A DNA stretch of 59,676 nucleotides, taken from positions 1-59,676 of the forward strand of contig JAMLGK010000020.1 in the NCBI GenBank assembly GCA_023957995.1, given 5' to 3'. Shown here one piece after another: positions 1-8,991 of the stretch. The position numbers were made by a program, and so were the translations under genes. Each line of letters begins with the position of its first letter. The first letter of the stretch is position 1. This stretch comes from Microthrixaceae bacterium (GTDB lineage Bacteria > Actinomycetota > Acidimicrobiia > Acidimicrobiales > Microtrichaceae). The notes below the pieces were generated by a model that saw only the letters and a list, made by a program, of their open reading frames with translations, was not told where the DNA came from and searched no databases.

Positions 1-2504
1 CAGTAGCGGCCCTCATCATTGGTGTATCCGAGCCACATCTGGTCGGCTCCCGGTTCACCGTCGATCGGGCCGTAGTTGACGCACACGTCAGAGGCAGCCT
101 GCCCCTTCTCGTCGAGCACCCGCCCCGTCACATCGACGCCGGGTACCACGGTCACGTCGACCCCCTCGGCGAGTCCGGCGGCGGCCACCTCGATCTGATC
201 GGCTCGTGTCGCCCACGGGCTGGACGACGCGAACGTGGCCATGTAGCCACCCCCGGAGCAGTCCTGCACAACCACTGTGTGGCTACCACCGGCAACCGAG
301 GACAGCTCGTAGCGGCCGTCGGAGTCGGTGTTCACCCAGGGAACGTTTCCGTCGTTCCACACGCCCACGCAAGCGCCTGCAACCGGGTCTCCGGCCTGGT
401 CGCGCACCTGTCCGCTGATCACCGCGGTGCGCGGATCCGCCGGGGCGGCACCCGCGCTCGGGCCCAGGGCCACGAACGGCCCCGCCACGATCAACCCGAT
501 CGTGCTCAGCATCGCGAGCGCACGACGACCGCCGCCGGCAGGGGCCACGTCGAAGTCATCGGGTGCGGTCTCCTCGACCGGTCGTTTCGAGCGCTCACGG
601 TGTTCGGCCGTGAGCGCACAGAACTCCACCAGGGCGTCGCGGCCGTGCGGTGGCACCTCTGTGAACCCGGCACCCGCGCGGTACAGACCGCTGTCGGGCT
701 CGGAGGCAACGTGTTCCAGGCGGGCCCGGGCCTCCAGCGTCGTGATCGAACCATCGAGTCGAGGGACGTCGAGGCGCACCACGACCGAGTCGCCGCGGGC
801 GAACCCTGCCCCGGAGGACGAACCGGTGATCAGTGACTCGGGCAGCAGGAGTCCCACACCGACCGGCGTGAGGTCGACGCTGCGACACGGCTGACCGTCG
901 AGCTCCACCACCAGGTCGGATCCCTGACGGTGCTGGATGCGGCGCTGCACACGCGCGACCAGCACGTGCAACACGTCGAGAATTGCGAGTACCGCCCATG
1001 CGGCAGTGACCATCGCGACGAACCTTCCGGCCCCGTCGAGCGGTGGGAGCAGGTCCGGCCAGAAGAGGGTGAGGATTCGCAGGCCGAGCGCAATGTCGAC
1101 CACGACGAGAGCAGCGGTGAGGAGGGGCAGGCGCCCCAGCACGGCCCACCGCCGGGATGCGGAGCTGCCGCGCTCGGGTGCGGGTCGGAACAGCGCGGCG
1201 ATCCGCGCGCCCATCAGGCGGAGGGACTGGCGGGTCGGGTCGCCGGCTCGCACCGTTCCACGACCGAGGGCCCGCACGGTGGCCGAGCGCAGGATGAACT
1301 GGACCGCGAACGCGGCCGCCACAGCAAGCGGTCCCGCTGAGAACGGGAGCTGTCCTGTCAACAGGACCGCCGTGAGGATTCCCAGGAACGTGAACCTCGC
1401 AAGACCGTCGAGTGCAGTGGTGCTGCGATGGAGCTGGGTGAGCGTCGCCCGGAATCCAGCGCCGAAGCGCAACGGGGTGTGCGCGGTGCCCAGGAGCGCC
1501 CAGTCACCGTGCGAAGTGCGTTCCTCGATGTCGAGGTAGTCCGTGAGCGTGTCCGGTGCCACGGTCCTCACCAGGGGCTCGGCGCAGAAGCGCACCTTCA
1601 TGCCCGCTCGGGCCAGCCGGAGCACACCGTGATGGGTGATCGATCCCCGCCCACTCGGCATGCCACCGATCTGTTCGAATGCCGCCACCCGCATGAGCGA
1701 GCCAGAACCCTCCCAAGGGGCGGCTCCGGCACGGTCCAACGAAGGGCCGGCCACGCGGTTCTCGAGTGCTCTCTCGTCGTAGCCGGGTGCAAGGTGCAAC
1801 AAGCTGTCGCGGTTGACCAGATCCGCCGCGGACTGCACAACCGCCACGTCTGGGTCATCGAATGCGTGGACCAGGTCGAGCAATCCAGGCACGGGAACAT
1901 CGCCGGCGTCGAGCCACAGGGCAAAGGGAGTGCCACAGGAACGAAGAGCCGAGTCGATCAGGCCAGCCGACTGGCTCTGCTGGGGCCGGACCCGGTCCGC
2001 AGCCGGATCCCCGAGAACCTCGTAGGAGGCGCCATGGCGCCAGGCCTCGGCTTCGATCTCGGAACGGGAGACGGTGTCGAGCACTCGTACCGCGGTGGGT
2101 CGATCTATGGATGCGAGGGCAAGGGTGCGGTTGAGGGCGTCAGCATCTGCGCCTGCCGCGACGACGAACACCTCGACGCGCTCACCCGGTGAGCCTTCAC
2201 CATCCTCTGCTTCGTCGTCGGTGGTTGCGGGGCCGGCATCACCCGAGGTGTTTGCCCGTACGCCCGGTCCGGGCTCCGGACCCGTGGCTGCAAGGCTCAG
2301 CGCGAAGCGGACCAGCACGACCGTTTCGGCTGCGAGCAGCGGCACTGCCAACCACAGGTTGGCGTCCATCGTTCGCGTGACACGCCATGCCAGGTAGGCC
2401 GTGCTGGCCACCAATGCAGCAGCGGCCAACAGCACCAGGCTGGTGGAAGTGCGGACCGAACCGGCCGGCACGTTCGTGGTCTTTGACTGGGTGTGGGTCG
2501 ACAT
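1..2504 (-). CDS. Glycosyltransferase/PilZ/Cna-like fusion, membrane protein (3' end outside window)
   Basis: One open frame of about 834 codons starts at ATG 2504 and leaves the window at the left edge. Two membrane helices (about residues 21-40 and 49-68) precede a family-2 glycosyltransferase-like domain with a DAGD variant of the DxD motif near residue 199. More helices follow near 370-480 and 495-515. A PilZ domain then shows RIQHR (RxxxR, 522-526) and DLTPVG (544-549), the c-di-GMP-binding pattern with T for S. After a helix near 680, at least two carboxypeptidase-regulatory/Cna-like beta repeats follow. The layout recalls cellulose-synthase-type polymerases. However, the usual ED and Q..RW motifs are replaced (THH near 290 and EERTSHGDW near 328), so catalysis is doubtful. 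The frame was read manually; it was confirmed at two separated points. Confidence 0.75.
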   Translation of the reverse strand, partial: MSTHTQSKTTNVPAGSVRTSTSLVLLAAAALVASTAYLAWRVTRTMDANLWLAVPLLAAETVVLVRFALSLAATGPEPGPGVRANTSGDAGPATTDDEAEDGEGSPGERVEVFVVAAGADADALNRTLALASIDRPTAVRVLDTVSRSEIEAEAWRHGASYEVLGDPAADRVRPQQSQSAGLIDSALRSCGTPFALWLDAGDVPVPGLLDLVHAFDDPDVAVVQSAADLVNRDSLLHLAPGYDERALENRVAGPSLDRAGAAPWEGSGSLMRVAAFEQIGGMPSGRGSITHHGVLRLARAGMKVRFCAEPLVRTVAPDTLTDYLDIEERTSHGDWALLGTAHTPLRFGAGFRATLTQLHRSTTALDGLARFTFLGILTAVLLTGQLPFSAGPLAVAAAFAVQFILRSATVRALGRGTVRAGDPTRQSLRLMGARIAALFRPAPERGSSASRRWAVLGRLPLLTAALVVVDIALGLRILTLFWPDLLPPLDGAGRFVAMVTAAWAVLAILDVLHVLVARVQRRIQHRQGSDLVVELDGQPCRSVDLTPVGVGLLLPESLITGSSSGAGFARGDSVVVRLDVPRLDGSITTLEARARLEHVASEPDSGLYRAGAGFTEVPPHGRDALVEFCALTAEHRERSKRPVEETAPDDFDVAPAGGGRRALAMLSTIGLIVAGPFVALGPSAGAAPADPRTAVISGQVRDQAGDPVAGACVGVWNDGNVPWVNTDSDGRYELSSVAGGSHTVVVQDCSGGGYMATFASSSPWATRADQIEVAAAGLAEGVDVTVVPGVDVTGRVLDEKGQAASDVCVNYGPIDGEPGADQMWLGYTNDEGRY

Positions 2505-2777
2505 CGCCCGCCCTCCGTTCGAGACACGGTCCTCGCTCCGCGTCTCCAGATGTGTCGGCAGAAACGACCGGGAATGAAGAATTCCGCTCGAGGCCAGGTC
2601 CGGGGTTGCAACAGAAACCCTCGGGCGGCACCTCGGTAGCGGGGCGGCCACGTTCCGATCCACGGGGGCGACCCGCCGGGAGATCGCCGGCGACCCACCG
2701 GCCACGCAACCCGCTTGGGCCGGGCCTCGACCACATCGCTACACTTGCGCTCCCGGGTCCGCCCGGGCAATCAACAT

Positions 2778-2851
2778 GCGCCTCTAGCTCAACTGGTCAG
2801 AGCATCGGACTCTTAATCCGCAGGTTCCGGGTTCGAGTCCCGGGGGGCGTA
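2778..2851 (+). tRNA. tRNA-Lys (anticodon CTT)
   Basis: A cloverleaf can be folded: acceptor GCGCCTC/GGGGCGT, D arm starting GCTC, anticodon loop CTCTTAA with CTT at positions 34-36, and T arm CCGGG-TTCGAGT-CCCGG. The outermost anticodon-stem pair is a mismatch. CCA is not encoded. The 3' part is the attachment site of the element that follows. Confidence 0.9.
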
Positions 2852-2853
2852 CA
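2809..2853 (+). repeat. Attachment-site repeat, left copy (attL)
   Basis: These 45 bases run from the tRNA-Lys anticodon loop to just past the tRNA end. They recur at 9446-9490 with two mismatches, both in the T stem. Together with the integrase gene immediately downstream, this is the usual signature of site-specific integration into a tRNA gene. Confidence 0.85.
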
Positions 2854-2861
2854 ACACACAG

Positions 2862-2903
2862 AACGGCCCGGATCCCTTCCACCGAGGGGGTCCGGGCCGT
2901 TTC
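2862..2903 (+). terminator. Terminator-like hairpin after tRNA-Lys
   Basis: The arm AACGGCCCGGA pairs perfectly with TCCGGGCCGTT and is followed by T residues, just downstream of the tRNA. It is consistent with an intrinsic terminator for the tRNA transcript. Confidence 0.6.
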
Positions 2904-3123
2904 GCATCGTGATCGAGGCTGTCTTGGCGGGCGAGCGCGAGGTTCCTCGAAGCCCGATACGCGCCGGGCTGGCGCGAGGAACCTTTCGGGGAACCTCTGG
3001 AGGAACCCGCTCGGCTAGCCTTTCGGTGCGGTCGACGACTCCGCGCCTCGCCTTGGTCGTCCATCTGGTTCGTCTTCCTGCTGCCGCGTGCGCAGGCGGC
3101 GAAGTGATGGAAGGCAGGGCACC

Positions 3124-4764
3124 ATGCGCGACCTCGAGGAGAGGTTCGAAGCGAACGTCGACCGCAGCGGCCAGCACCACATCTGGACGGGTGCGATCGA
3201 ACCGGGGCGGGGTACCGGGCGGATGAAGGTGCACGGTCGAAGCATCGCCGCTCATCGAGTGGCCTGGGAGTTCGAGCATGGTTCGCTTCAGCCCGGCGCA
3301 CGTGTGCTCCCCTGCGCCGCAGAGCCGGCCTGCGTTCGAGTCGACCACCTGCACCACGAAGGCGGTCCGTCCGTTACCCGCAGGCGGGCGCCGAAGGGCA
3401 CGGGCTCGATGCGCGAGGTCACGCCAGGCGTATGGAAGCTGTCCGCCACGACCAAGTCCACCACGGCGAGCGGAACCCGACGTGTCTACAGGACGGTCCG
3501 AGCGCCGAGCCGCAGTGAGGCCACGAAGGCACTTGCGACCTTCGTCGCCGATCTGCGTGGGGCTGCCCCGGTACCCGAGCCCGAGGTCTACAACGCGACC
3601 GTCGACGAGACCATCGAGGTCTTCCTCGTCGAGCACCTCCTGGGTGAGAAGGGCCGGGAGCCGCGCACCATCTACGACTACCGCCAACTTCATGCCAAGT
3701 GGTTCTCCGCCGAGATCGGGCATCGACTCGTCAGAGACGTCGATGAGCCCATTCTTGACGCCGCGTTTGGGCGGATGCGGGCGGCAGGGCTCAGTCGATC
3801 ACGGATGAACCAGGCCAAGAGCCTCTACCGTCCGTTCTTCCGGTGGGCGACCAAGCGCGGCCTTGCGGTGCGGAACCCGATGGCCGACTTCCAGCTGCCC
3901 ACCAGCACCTATGTGTCCTCCGAGCGCACTCCACCAGAAACCGACGAGCTCTGCACCCTGCTCGCCGCAGCAGTCGAAGTCGTGCCCGACGTGGCTCCTC
4001 TGCTCGTTCTGGGTGCCGCGACGGGGATGCGCCGGGGAGAACTGGTCGGTATCCGCCGGTCACGCATCCACCCGCTACAGCAGCGCATCACCGTTGACGC
4101 CGCTGTCGAGGGACGGCGCGTCAAGAGCACCAAGACCCGCAAGGAGCGGAGCCTGTTCGTCGACGAGGAGACGATGGCGATGCTGATCCGACTTGGCCGG
4201 CACCAAGACGAGGCGGCCGCCCTGGCAGGGCTCTCATTGGTCGACGACCCGTTCCTCTTCACCCGAGAACCCGATGCATCAGTCCCGCTGCCGCCAGACA
4301 CGCTGACGAAACGGGTCGCAGTGTTGAAAGAGCATCTCGGCATTGCAGACAAGCGACCCGAGACCATCCAACGCGAAGACGAAGCACTCCGGCTCTACGA
4401 AGCTGCTGCCCCGCCTCGGCCAGCCGGCAAGCCCGGTCCTGCGCCCGCGGGCAGCGCCTCCTACGCCGACATCGGTGCGGCCCTCGGCCGAAGCGATCGT
4501 TGGGCCGTGCTCGCCGTCCGCTCGGCACAGCGGCGTGCCGCGGCCAGGTCCACCGGGCGAGATCTCGACTTCGATGGATCCGTCCTGGCGCTGCGAAAGT
4601 TCACGTCGACCGAGCTCCTCGACGCGGGCTTCAACATCAGCATGGTTGCCCAGCGCCAAGGACACGGCACACAAGTCCTCGCGATGCACTACGCGAAAGG
4701 TCGGCGTTCCGCCGACCGCAAGGCCGCGTCCCACCTGGGCCGCGTCGTCCACCAGCAGCAGTAA
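3124..4764 (+). CDS. Tyrosine recombinase (integrase) with HNH-like N terminus
   Basis: The predicted protein is 546 aa. ATG 3124 was chosen because GGAAGG lies about 10 bases upstream; an earlier in-frame ATG exists at 3088. Residues 1-80 resemble an HNH homing-endonuclease fold (HIW.G, HRVAWEFEHG, then C..EPAC.RVDHLHHEG) but lack the usual first catalytic His. Residues 155-255 form a SAM-like core-binding domain. The catalytic domain shows R303 in ATGMRRGEL, K near 337, R491, H514 in GHG and Y523 in MHYAKG. The Box II His before R491 is Leu. Residues 410-480 are an insertion with a helix-turn-helix look (SYADIGAALGRSDRW). It lies next to attL and is the likely integrase of this element. Confidence 0.85.
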   Translation: MRDLEERFEANVDRSGQHHIWTGAIEPGRGTGRMKVHGRSIAAHRVAWEFEHGSLQPGARVLPCAAEPACVRVDHLHHEGGPSVTRRRAPKGTGSMREVTPGVWKLSATTKSTTASGTRRVYRTVRAPSRSEATKALATFVADLRGAAPVPEPEVYNATVDETIEVFLVEHLLGEKGREPRTIYDYRQLHAKWFSAEIGHRLVRDVDEPILDAAFGRMRAAGLSRSRMNQAKSLYRPFFRWATKRGLAVRNPMADFQLPTSTYVSSERTPPETDELCTLLAAAVEVVPDVAPLLVLGAATGMRRGELVGIRRSRIHPLQQRITVDAAVEGRRVKSTKTRKERSLFVDEETMAMLIRLGRHQDEAAALAGLSLVDDPFLFTREPDASVPLPPDTLTKRVAVLKEHLGIADKRPETIQREDEALRLYEAAAPPRPAGKPGPAPAGSASYADIGAALGRSDRWAVLAVRSAQRRAAARSTGRDLDFDGSVLALRKFTSTELLDAGFNISMVAQRQGHGTQVLAMHYAKGRRSADRKAASHLGRVVHQQQ

Positions 4765-5416
4765 GTCGCCGACACCTGCCATCGACGTCAGCGCAGAAGT
4801 ACCGGCAACGCTGAAGCGCTGCCGCTTGATTGCAACCCACGGTCGCAGTCCCATCCGGTTGCGGTCCGTCCGACTAGCGCTGGCTTAACTCGTTCCGTCC
4901 GGCCTCAGCGCAGGTCAAGGTGTCACCGGAGTGCGCGGCAGACCCCTCTGGAGTTGCCTCGGCTTGGTGGACACGCGCGACCACAACTGCACCGGCGACC
5001 CACCGTTGGTGGGGAGCGTCGGCGACGAAGCGCTGCCGCGCAATTGTTACCCTGGTCGCAGTCCCGCCTGGTCCCGGTGATGTTGGCTCGTGTAGTGCCG
5101 TTCGATCCTCGATATCACAGATCGGGTGCCACCAGATTGTGCGGCCGACCCCACCGAGAGCGCGGGTTTAAGCCTTCGCCGCTACGTGCCGGCTGGTCCG
5201 GCCACGTCCAGAAACACGGCTGTTCGTTCGCAAATCTGGAGGTTCCAGTCCGGTGAGTCCGAACCCGTCCGAGGTAGTCCGGCACGGTTCGCGACTATTT
5301 CGCGACTATTGGCCCTCGGCCGGGTGTTCACTCTCCGTGCTCGTCGGAACCTGGCAAGCGAACTTGCAATCGCTGCCAACTCACGCCGGGGCCTCCCGCC
5401 AGAACCGTCACCCGAC
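4765..5416. other. Gene-free stretch downstream of the integrase
   Basis: I see no convincing reading frame, RNA gene or long repeat here. The short frames present have compositions typical of antisense or shadow frames. Arm-type integrase sites could lie here, but no clear repeated motif was found. Confidence 0.4.
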
Positions 5417-5683
5417 CTAGCGCGAGGTCAGGACTTCCACGAGCAGGGCTACGGCGAGGAGCACACAACCCACAGCAAATGCACGGGCCAGAGCAGGCAG
5501 ACCTCTGCCATATAGGTTCAGCAGAGCGCCTGGAGGGTTGTGCTCCACCGTTTCCCTGTACGTACTACCCCTGAATCTCTTCGTTGCCCAGCGAGATAGT
5601 GCACTCATCGTAGTCAGAATGCCGAGAAGTACCACTGCGGCAATCGCAAGTGCCAGCGGTGAACCAATGTCGGCACTTAGCAT
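5417..5683 (-). CDS. Small two-helix membrane protein
   Basis: The protein is 88 aa with two hydrophobic segments (about residues 10-27 and 66-85) joined by a polar loop containing RWATKRFRGSTYRETVEHNP. Its ATG at 5683 overlaps the end of the truncated gene at 5677 by 7 bases, suggesting translational coupling. In polymorphic-toxin loci a small protein in this position is often the immunity partner; that role is inference only. The surrounding DNA is less GC-rich than the chromosome. Confidence 0.5.
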   Translation of the reverse strand: MLSADIGSPLALAIAAVVLLGILTTMSALSRWATKRFRGSTYRETVEHNPPGALLNLYGRGLPALARAFAVGCVLLAVALLVEVLTSR

Positions 5684-6092
5684 CGTGGACGCTCAGAGGT
5701 GTCGATGCTCATACCCCCTAGCCAGCCGAAATAGGTAACGTTGAGGCCTCCCACCCACCTCGCTAGGTTCTGAAATACCTCGTCATCGGTACCGCTCAGG
5801 AGACTTCCGCTTGGAAAGACCGCAGAGGCAACCCCAAAGGATGCGAAATTCAGCGCGGTTGCCCCCGCAGAATTGCGACAGTACCTATCGAGGTCAACGC
5901 AAGACACCGACGTGTGTAAGACGCTTGCTCCCAAGCTGACGGACTCCGCTACGAGATAGCACGATCCAAAAGCTGCACCCCCGACTCCCGTGCCTGCCGA
6001 GAGTGTTGCGCCAAGCGCACATACTCCTGCTACAGCTCCAGCGACATTCGAAACATCGTCTGCGTATTTCTCGATCGCTCGAGCGCCCTTGC
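5677..6092 (-). pseudogene. 3' fragment of a toxin-like gene, truncated by an IS
   Basis: About 138 codons remain, ending at 5677. The peptide has a long Gly/Ala-rich hydrophobic stretch (NVAGAVAGVCALGATL and beyond) followed by a soluble tail with several Cys. Such a segment often precedes the C-terminal effector in secreted polymorphic toxins, but no effector family is recognisable. The frame is cut at the left end of the IS256-family element, and no matching 5' part is seen beyond the right end of that element. Confidence 0.4.
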
Positions 6093-7499
6093 AGGGTCTG
6101 TCAGAGATTCTGTGTATCTGGGGTGATCTGAGCGGTCCGCAGCTTGGTTCTGTGGGCCGGGAAGGATCATGTCTATGACTGATCAGAATTTGCCGGCGGT
6201 GCCGGCGAGCGCGTTGCCTGATGAGGCAGCCATGAAGGACTGGGCTGAGCTGGTTGTCGCTCGGGCTCGTGATGAGGGGGTTGAACTCACCGGTGACGGT
6301 GGCCTCCTCACAGGGCTGGTGCGCCAGGTGCTGCAGACCGGGCTCGAGGTCGAGATGACAGAACATCTTGGCTATGAACGTAACGCTTCGGAGGGTCGCG
6401 GGTCGGGCAACACTCGCAACGGGACCACCCCGAAAACGGTGACCACTGAGATCGGCCAGGTTGATCTGGCGGTGCCCCGTGATCGGGCTGGAACTTTTGA
6501 TCCGGTGACGGTCCCGAAGCATCAACGTCGCCTCGATGGGCTTTCGGGCAACGTGATCTCGCTCTACGCGAAGGGGCTCACCACAGGCGAGATCCAAGCT
6601 CATCTCGAAGAGATCTACGACACCGGGGTGTCGCGGGAGACGATCTCGAAGATCACCGACGAAATTGTCGGGGACATGACTGTGTGGCAGAACCGGCCAC
6701 TCGACCCGGTCTACGCGGTGTTGTTGATCGACGCGATCGTGATCAAAGTCCGCGACGCCCAGGTCGCGAACCGTCCCGTGTACGTGGCGATCGGCGTGAA
6801 CCTGCACGGCGAACGCGACGTGCTAGGGCTCTGGTTGGGTCCCACCGGCGGTGAAGGAGCCAAACAATGGGCCACGATGCTCACCGAGCTCCGCAACCGT
6901 GGTCTCACGGACGCGTTGATCGTGTGCTGCGACGGTCTCAAAGGGTTGCCCGACTCGATTCGCAACACGTGGCCCGACGCGACCGTTCAAACATGTGTGG
7001 TTCACATGGTTCGCAACAGTCTGCGCTACGCGTCGAAGAGGCACTGGTCCCAGATCGTCAAGGAGATGCGACGCATCTACGAAGCGCCAACTGTCGCCGC
7101 TGCTGAGGCGCATTTCAAAGACTTCTCGGAGAACTGGGCGGACACCTACCCGGCGATGATCCGCTCCTGGGAGAACTCCTGGGCCGAGTTCGTGCCGTTC
7201 CTCGAATACCCAGCCGAACTGCGACGGGTCGTGTACACCACAAACGCGATCGAGTCGCTCAACGCACGGTTCCGTCGAGCGGTCCGTCACCGAGGGCACT
7301 TCCCCAACGAACAGGCCGCAATGAAGGTCCTCTACCTCGTAGCCACCGCGAAACGGAAGGACCGCCAGAACATGACCGGCAAGATCAACGGGTGGAAGGC
7401 CATACTGAACACACTGTCCGTGCACTACGGCGACCGGATCAATGAACACATCCAATGAACACCATCACCGCCAGATACACAGAGTTCCTGACACACCCT
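6093..7499 (+). mobile_element. IS256-family insertion sequence
   Basis: The ends form an imperfect inverted repeat. The left end starts AGGGTCTGTCAG and the right end, read inward, AGGGTGTGTCAG; both continue into TCTGTGTATCTGG and GGTGAT. The element holds a single full-length transposase gene. No 8-9 bp target duplication flanks it, although TTGCAGG occurs at both junctions. Confidence 0.85.
6169..7458 (+). CDS. IS256-family transposase (mutator type)
   Basis: At 429 aa it is the usual length for the family. It shows the mutator-type DDE signature: LLIDAIVIKVRD (first Asp), CCDGLKGLPDSI (second Asp) and YTTNAIESLNARFRRAVRHRG region (Glu). The N-terminal part contains the conserved HLGYERN and GNTRNG segments. 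The reading frame is intact and ends 40 bases before the right inverted repeat, so the element may be active. Confidence 0.95.
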   Translation: MSMTDQNLPAVPASALPDEAAMKDWAELVVARARDEGVELTGDGGLLTGLVRQVLQTGLEVEMTEHLGYERNASEGRGSGNTRNGTTPKTVTTEIGQVDLAVPRDRAGTFDPVTVPKHQRRLDGLSGNVISLYAKGLTTGEIQAHLEEIYDTGVSRETISKITDEIVGDMTVWQNRPLDPVYAVLLIDAIVIKVRDAQVANRPVYVAIGVNLHGERDVLGLWLGPTGGEGAKQWATMLTELRNRGLTDALIVCCDGLKGLPDSIRNTWPDATVQTCVVHMVRNSLRYASKRHWSQIVKEMRRIYEAPTVAAAEAHFKDFSENWADTYPAMIRSWENSWAEFVPFLEYPAELRRVVYTTNAIESLNARFRRAVRHRGHFPNEQAAMKVLYLVATAKRKDRQNMTGKINGWKAILNTLSVHYGDRINEHIQ

Positions 7500-7501
7500 T
7501 T

Positions 7502-7526
7502 GCAGGTTCCCCTACGGGGAACCTGC
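7502..7526. repeat. Perfect hairpin, copy 1
   Basis: GCAGGTTCCCC and GGGGAACCTGC are separated by TAC, an 11-bp perfect stem. It abuts the right end of the IS256-family element. A relative lies at 8040-8064. Confidence 0.8.
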
Positions 7527-7724
7527 TCGACCACCCGTTTGCGATATCGCGCCGTCCATCTCTGCCGGTCAACAGCGGACCTCCAACGGCTTCGCTTACG
7601 CGCACGGCTCTGCGGAATCCGCCGACCCCGAAACGGTGGCCGGAGCACCAAGAACGCACCGCAGGGCAGACGTGCGGGGCACCCGGGCTCGACGAATGAC
7701 GCGACTGTCGACTCGACTCTCCGC

Positions 7725-8696
7725 GACCTCCCGCTTGACCTCCCGCTTGACCTCCCGTTTGGCACCGGTCGCGCGTATCGACCTCGCTGCTGTGCCACCC
7801 GTTCAGTCGCCTTACTGCCGGGTTCTAAGCAATCTGGCGTATACGGGACGAGAACGATCGACCACGGTCGTTCCGCACCAACCGATTTGGCGCAACGGCA
7901 TGCATGAACTCGTTCGCGACTCCGCTATGAGCCTCGCACGGTTCGAAACCACCCACTCCGGTGCCACCAGCCGGCCGGACCGCGAACAACGGCAGGACGC
8001 ACTTGAAGCTCGGAGTGCTCACCGCGAACGGGAGGCCCAGCAGGTTGCCCGAAGGGAAACCTGCAAGTGTGTGCGCGCCGGATCTGCCGTTCTGCGTCGA
8101 TGTGAGCCGCTCGGCAGACGGGATGTTCCAGAGGCGCCGTGCGGCGCCTGGGGACGTTGCTCACGGGGTCAAACGGGAATGCCGCCGGGGCGGTTCCTAG
8201 CGTCGTGAGACTGGGAGCTCTCGACGACCGAAGAGGCGATCTGGAGTGGAGCTGTGGTGACAACCGCTGAGACCTGTCCCGGAGGCCCCCCCCGGGCCTC
8301 AGGGGCTGTCCTGGGTGCGATGGCGGTTCGTTGGGCCGGACTGCGTGCGGGGCTCGCCGGGACCTGCCCACAAGCTGCGGTTGCGCCAGCGGGCCAGCGG
8401 TGGGTGCAGCCAACCGGTGAACGCGAACCGACTGAGCGATGGTCACCCGGACGCGCAGGTGCCGGCTCCCTCCTGCCGGTGTCGTGTGCGACCTCCGGCC
8501 GGACGTCTCTTGGCGAAACGTGCCTGCCATACCAGACCTCCCGTCGAACCTCCCGCAGGACGTCGTGTTGCGAAAGTTCTCGGCACTCAGGCCACGATTC
8601 GGGTCGCCAAGTCGTACGGGACCTCCCGCCAGACCTCCCGTACGGGAGACGTGCCGTCGAGGTATCAGGTCCGACCTCTCGCCGGACCTCCCGCTT
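7725..8696. repeat. Clusters of 12-bp repeat GACCTCCCGNNN
   Basis: Tandem units with a 12-bp period occur at 7725-7760 (three), 8535-8558 (two), 8620-8643 (two) and 8673-8696 (two). Degenerate relatives lie near 7713 and 8490. The first nine bases are nearly constant and the last three vary. The pair at 8620 is embedded in an inverted repeat GTACGGGA...TCCCGTAC. Confidence 0.8.
8040..8064. repeat. Hairpin, copy 2 of the 7502 element
   Basis: GCAGGTTGCCC and GGGAAACCTGC are separated by GAA, giving an 11-bp stem with one mismatch. The arms match the hairpin at 7502-7526 at almost every position. Confidence 0.7.
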
Positions 8697-8718
8697 ACCG
8701 ACATCGGCGACGACTGGA

Positions 8719-8991
8719 TTAGCGAAACGCGACGCCGACGATATCGACGTCACCGGTCGCGTAGTGATGACGCCACCATGCTTGGATCTCCCGACCGTCC
8801 TCGAGGCTCAGGGTCACGGTGCGCATCTCATAGGTCGGACGATCCGACATCTCCTCGACCGGCACGCTCGGCGCCTGCCACGGCCGATCGCCGACTTCGG
8901 CGAGGAAAGAGCGGACCGCGCTCTGCGCGGACTTGCTCGGCGACTGGCGGTTGATCCAGCGATGGAACTCGCCGACGTCTCGGAGGGGCAC
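8719..8991 (-). CDS. Small protein, possible toxin of a two-gene unit
   Basis: The protein is 90 aa, starting at GTG 8991, which shares one base with the upstream stop (TAGTG), so translation is probably coupled. The C-terminal part (REIQAWWRHHYATGDVDIVGV) has the strand-rich look of RelE/HigB-type toxins, but no signature is decisive. Longer upstream frame extension is possible but overlaps the partner gene. Position next to attR fits a stabilising toxin-antitoxin unit of the element; this is inference. Confidence 0.5.
   Translation of the reverse strand: MPLRDVGEFHRWINRQSPSKSAQSAVRSFLAEVGDRPWQAPSVPVEEMSDRPTYEMRTVTLSLEDGREIQAWWRHHYATGDVDIVGVAFR

Larger units (their letters stand above)
7500..8718. 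other. Gene-free repeat field of the tRNA-Lys element
   Basis: No convincing gene is present. The stretch contains two related hairpins, clusters of a 12-bp direct repeat, and a GC-rich palindrome near 8285. Reading frames exist on both strands, but the repeats fall in different frames in different clusters, which argues against coding. Confidence 0.55.

Noticed and set aside
5677..6807. Minus-strand frame of 376 codons as one gene
   Set aside because: Only the part left of 6092 is protein-like; the rest is antisense to the IS256-family transposase.
7725..8696. CRISPR array
   Set aside because: Units are 12 bp without spacers of uniform length, and no cas gene is present.
7725..8753. 12-bp repeats as coding (REVR or GRSG peptide repeats)
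   Set aside because: Different clusters fall in different frames and no frame has a ribosome binding site or stable composition throughout.
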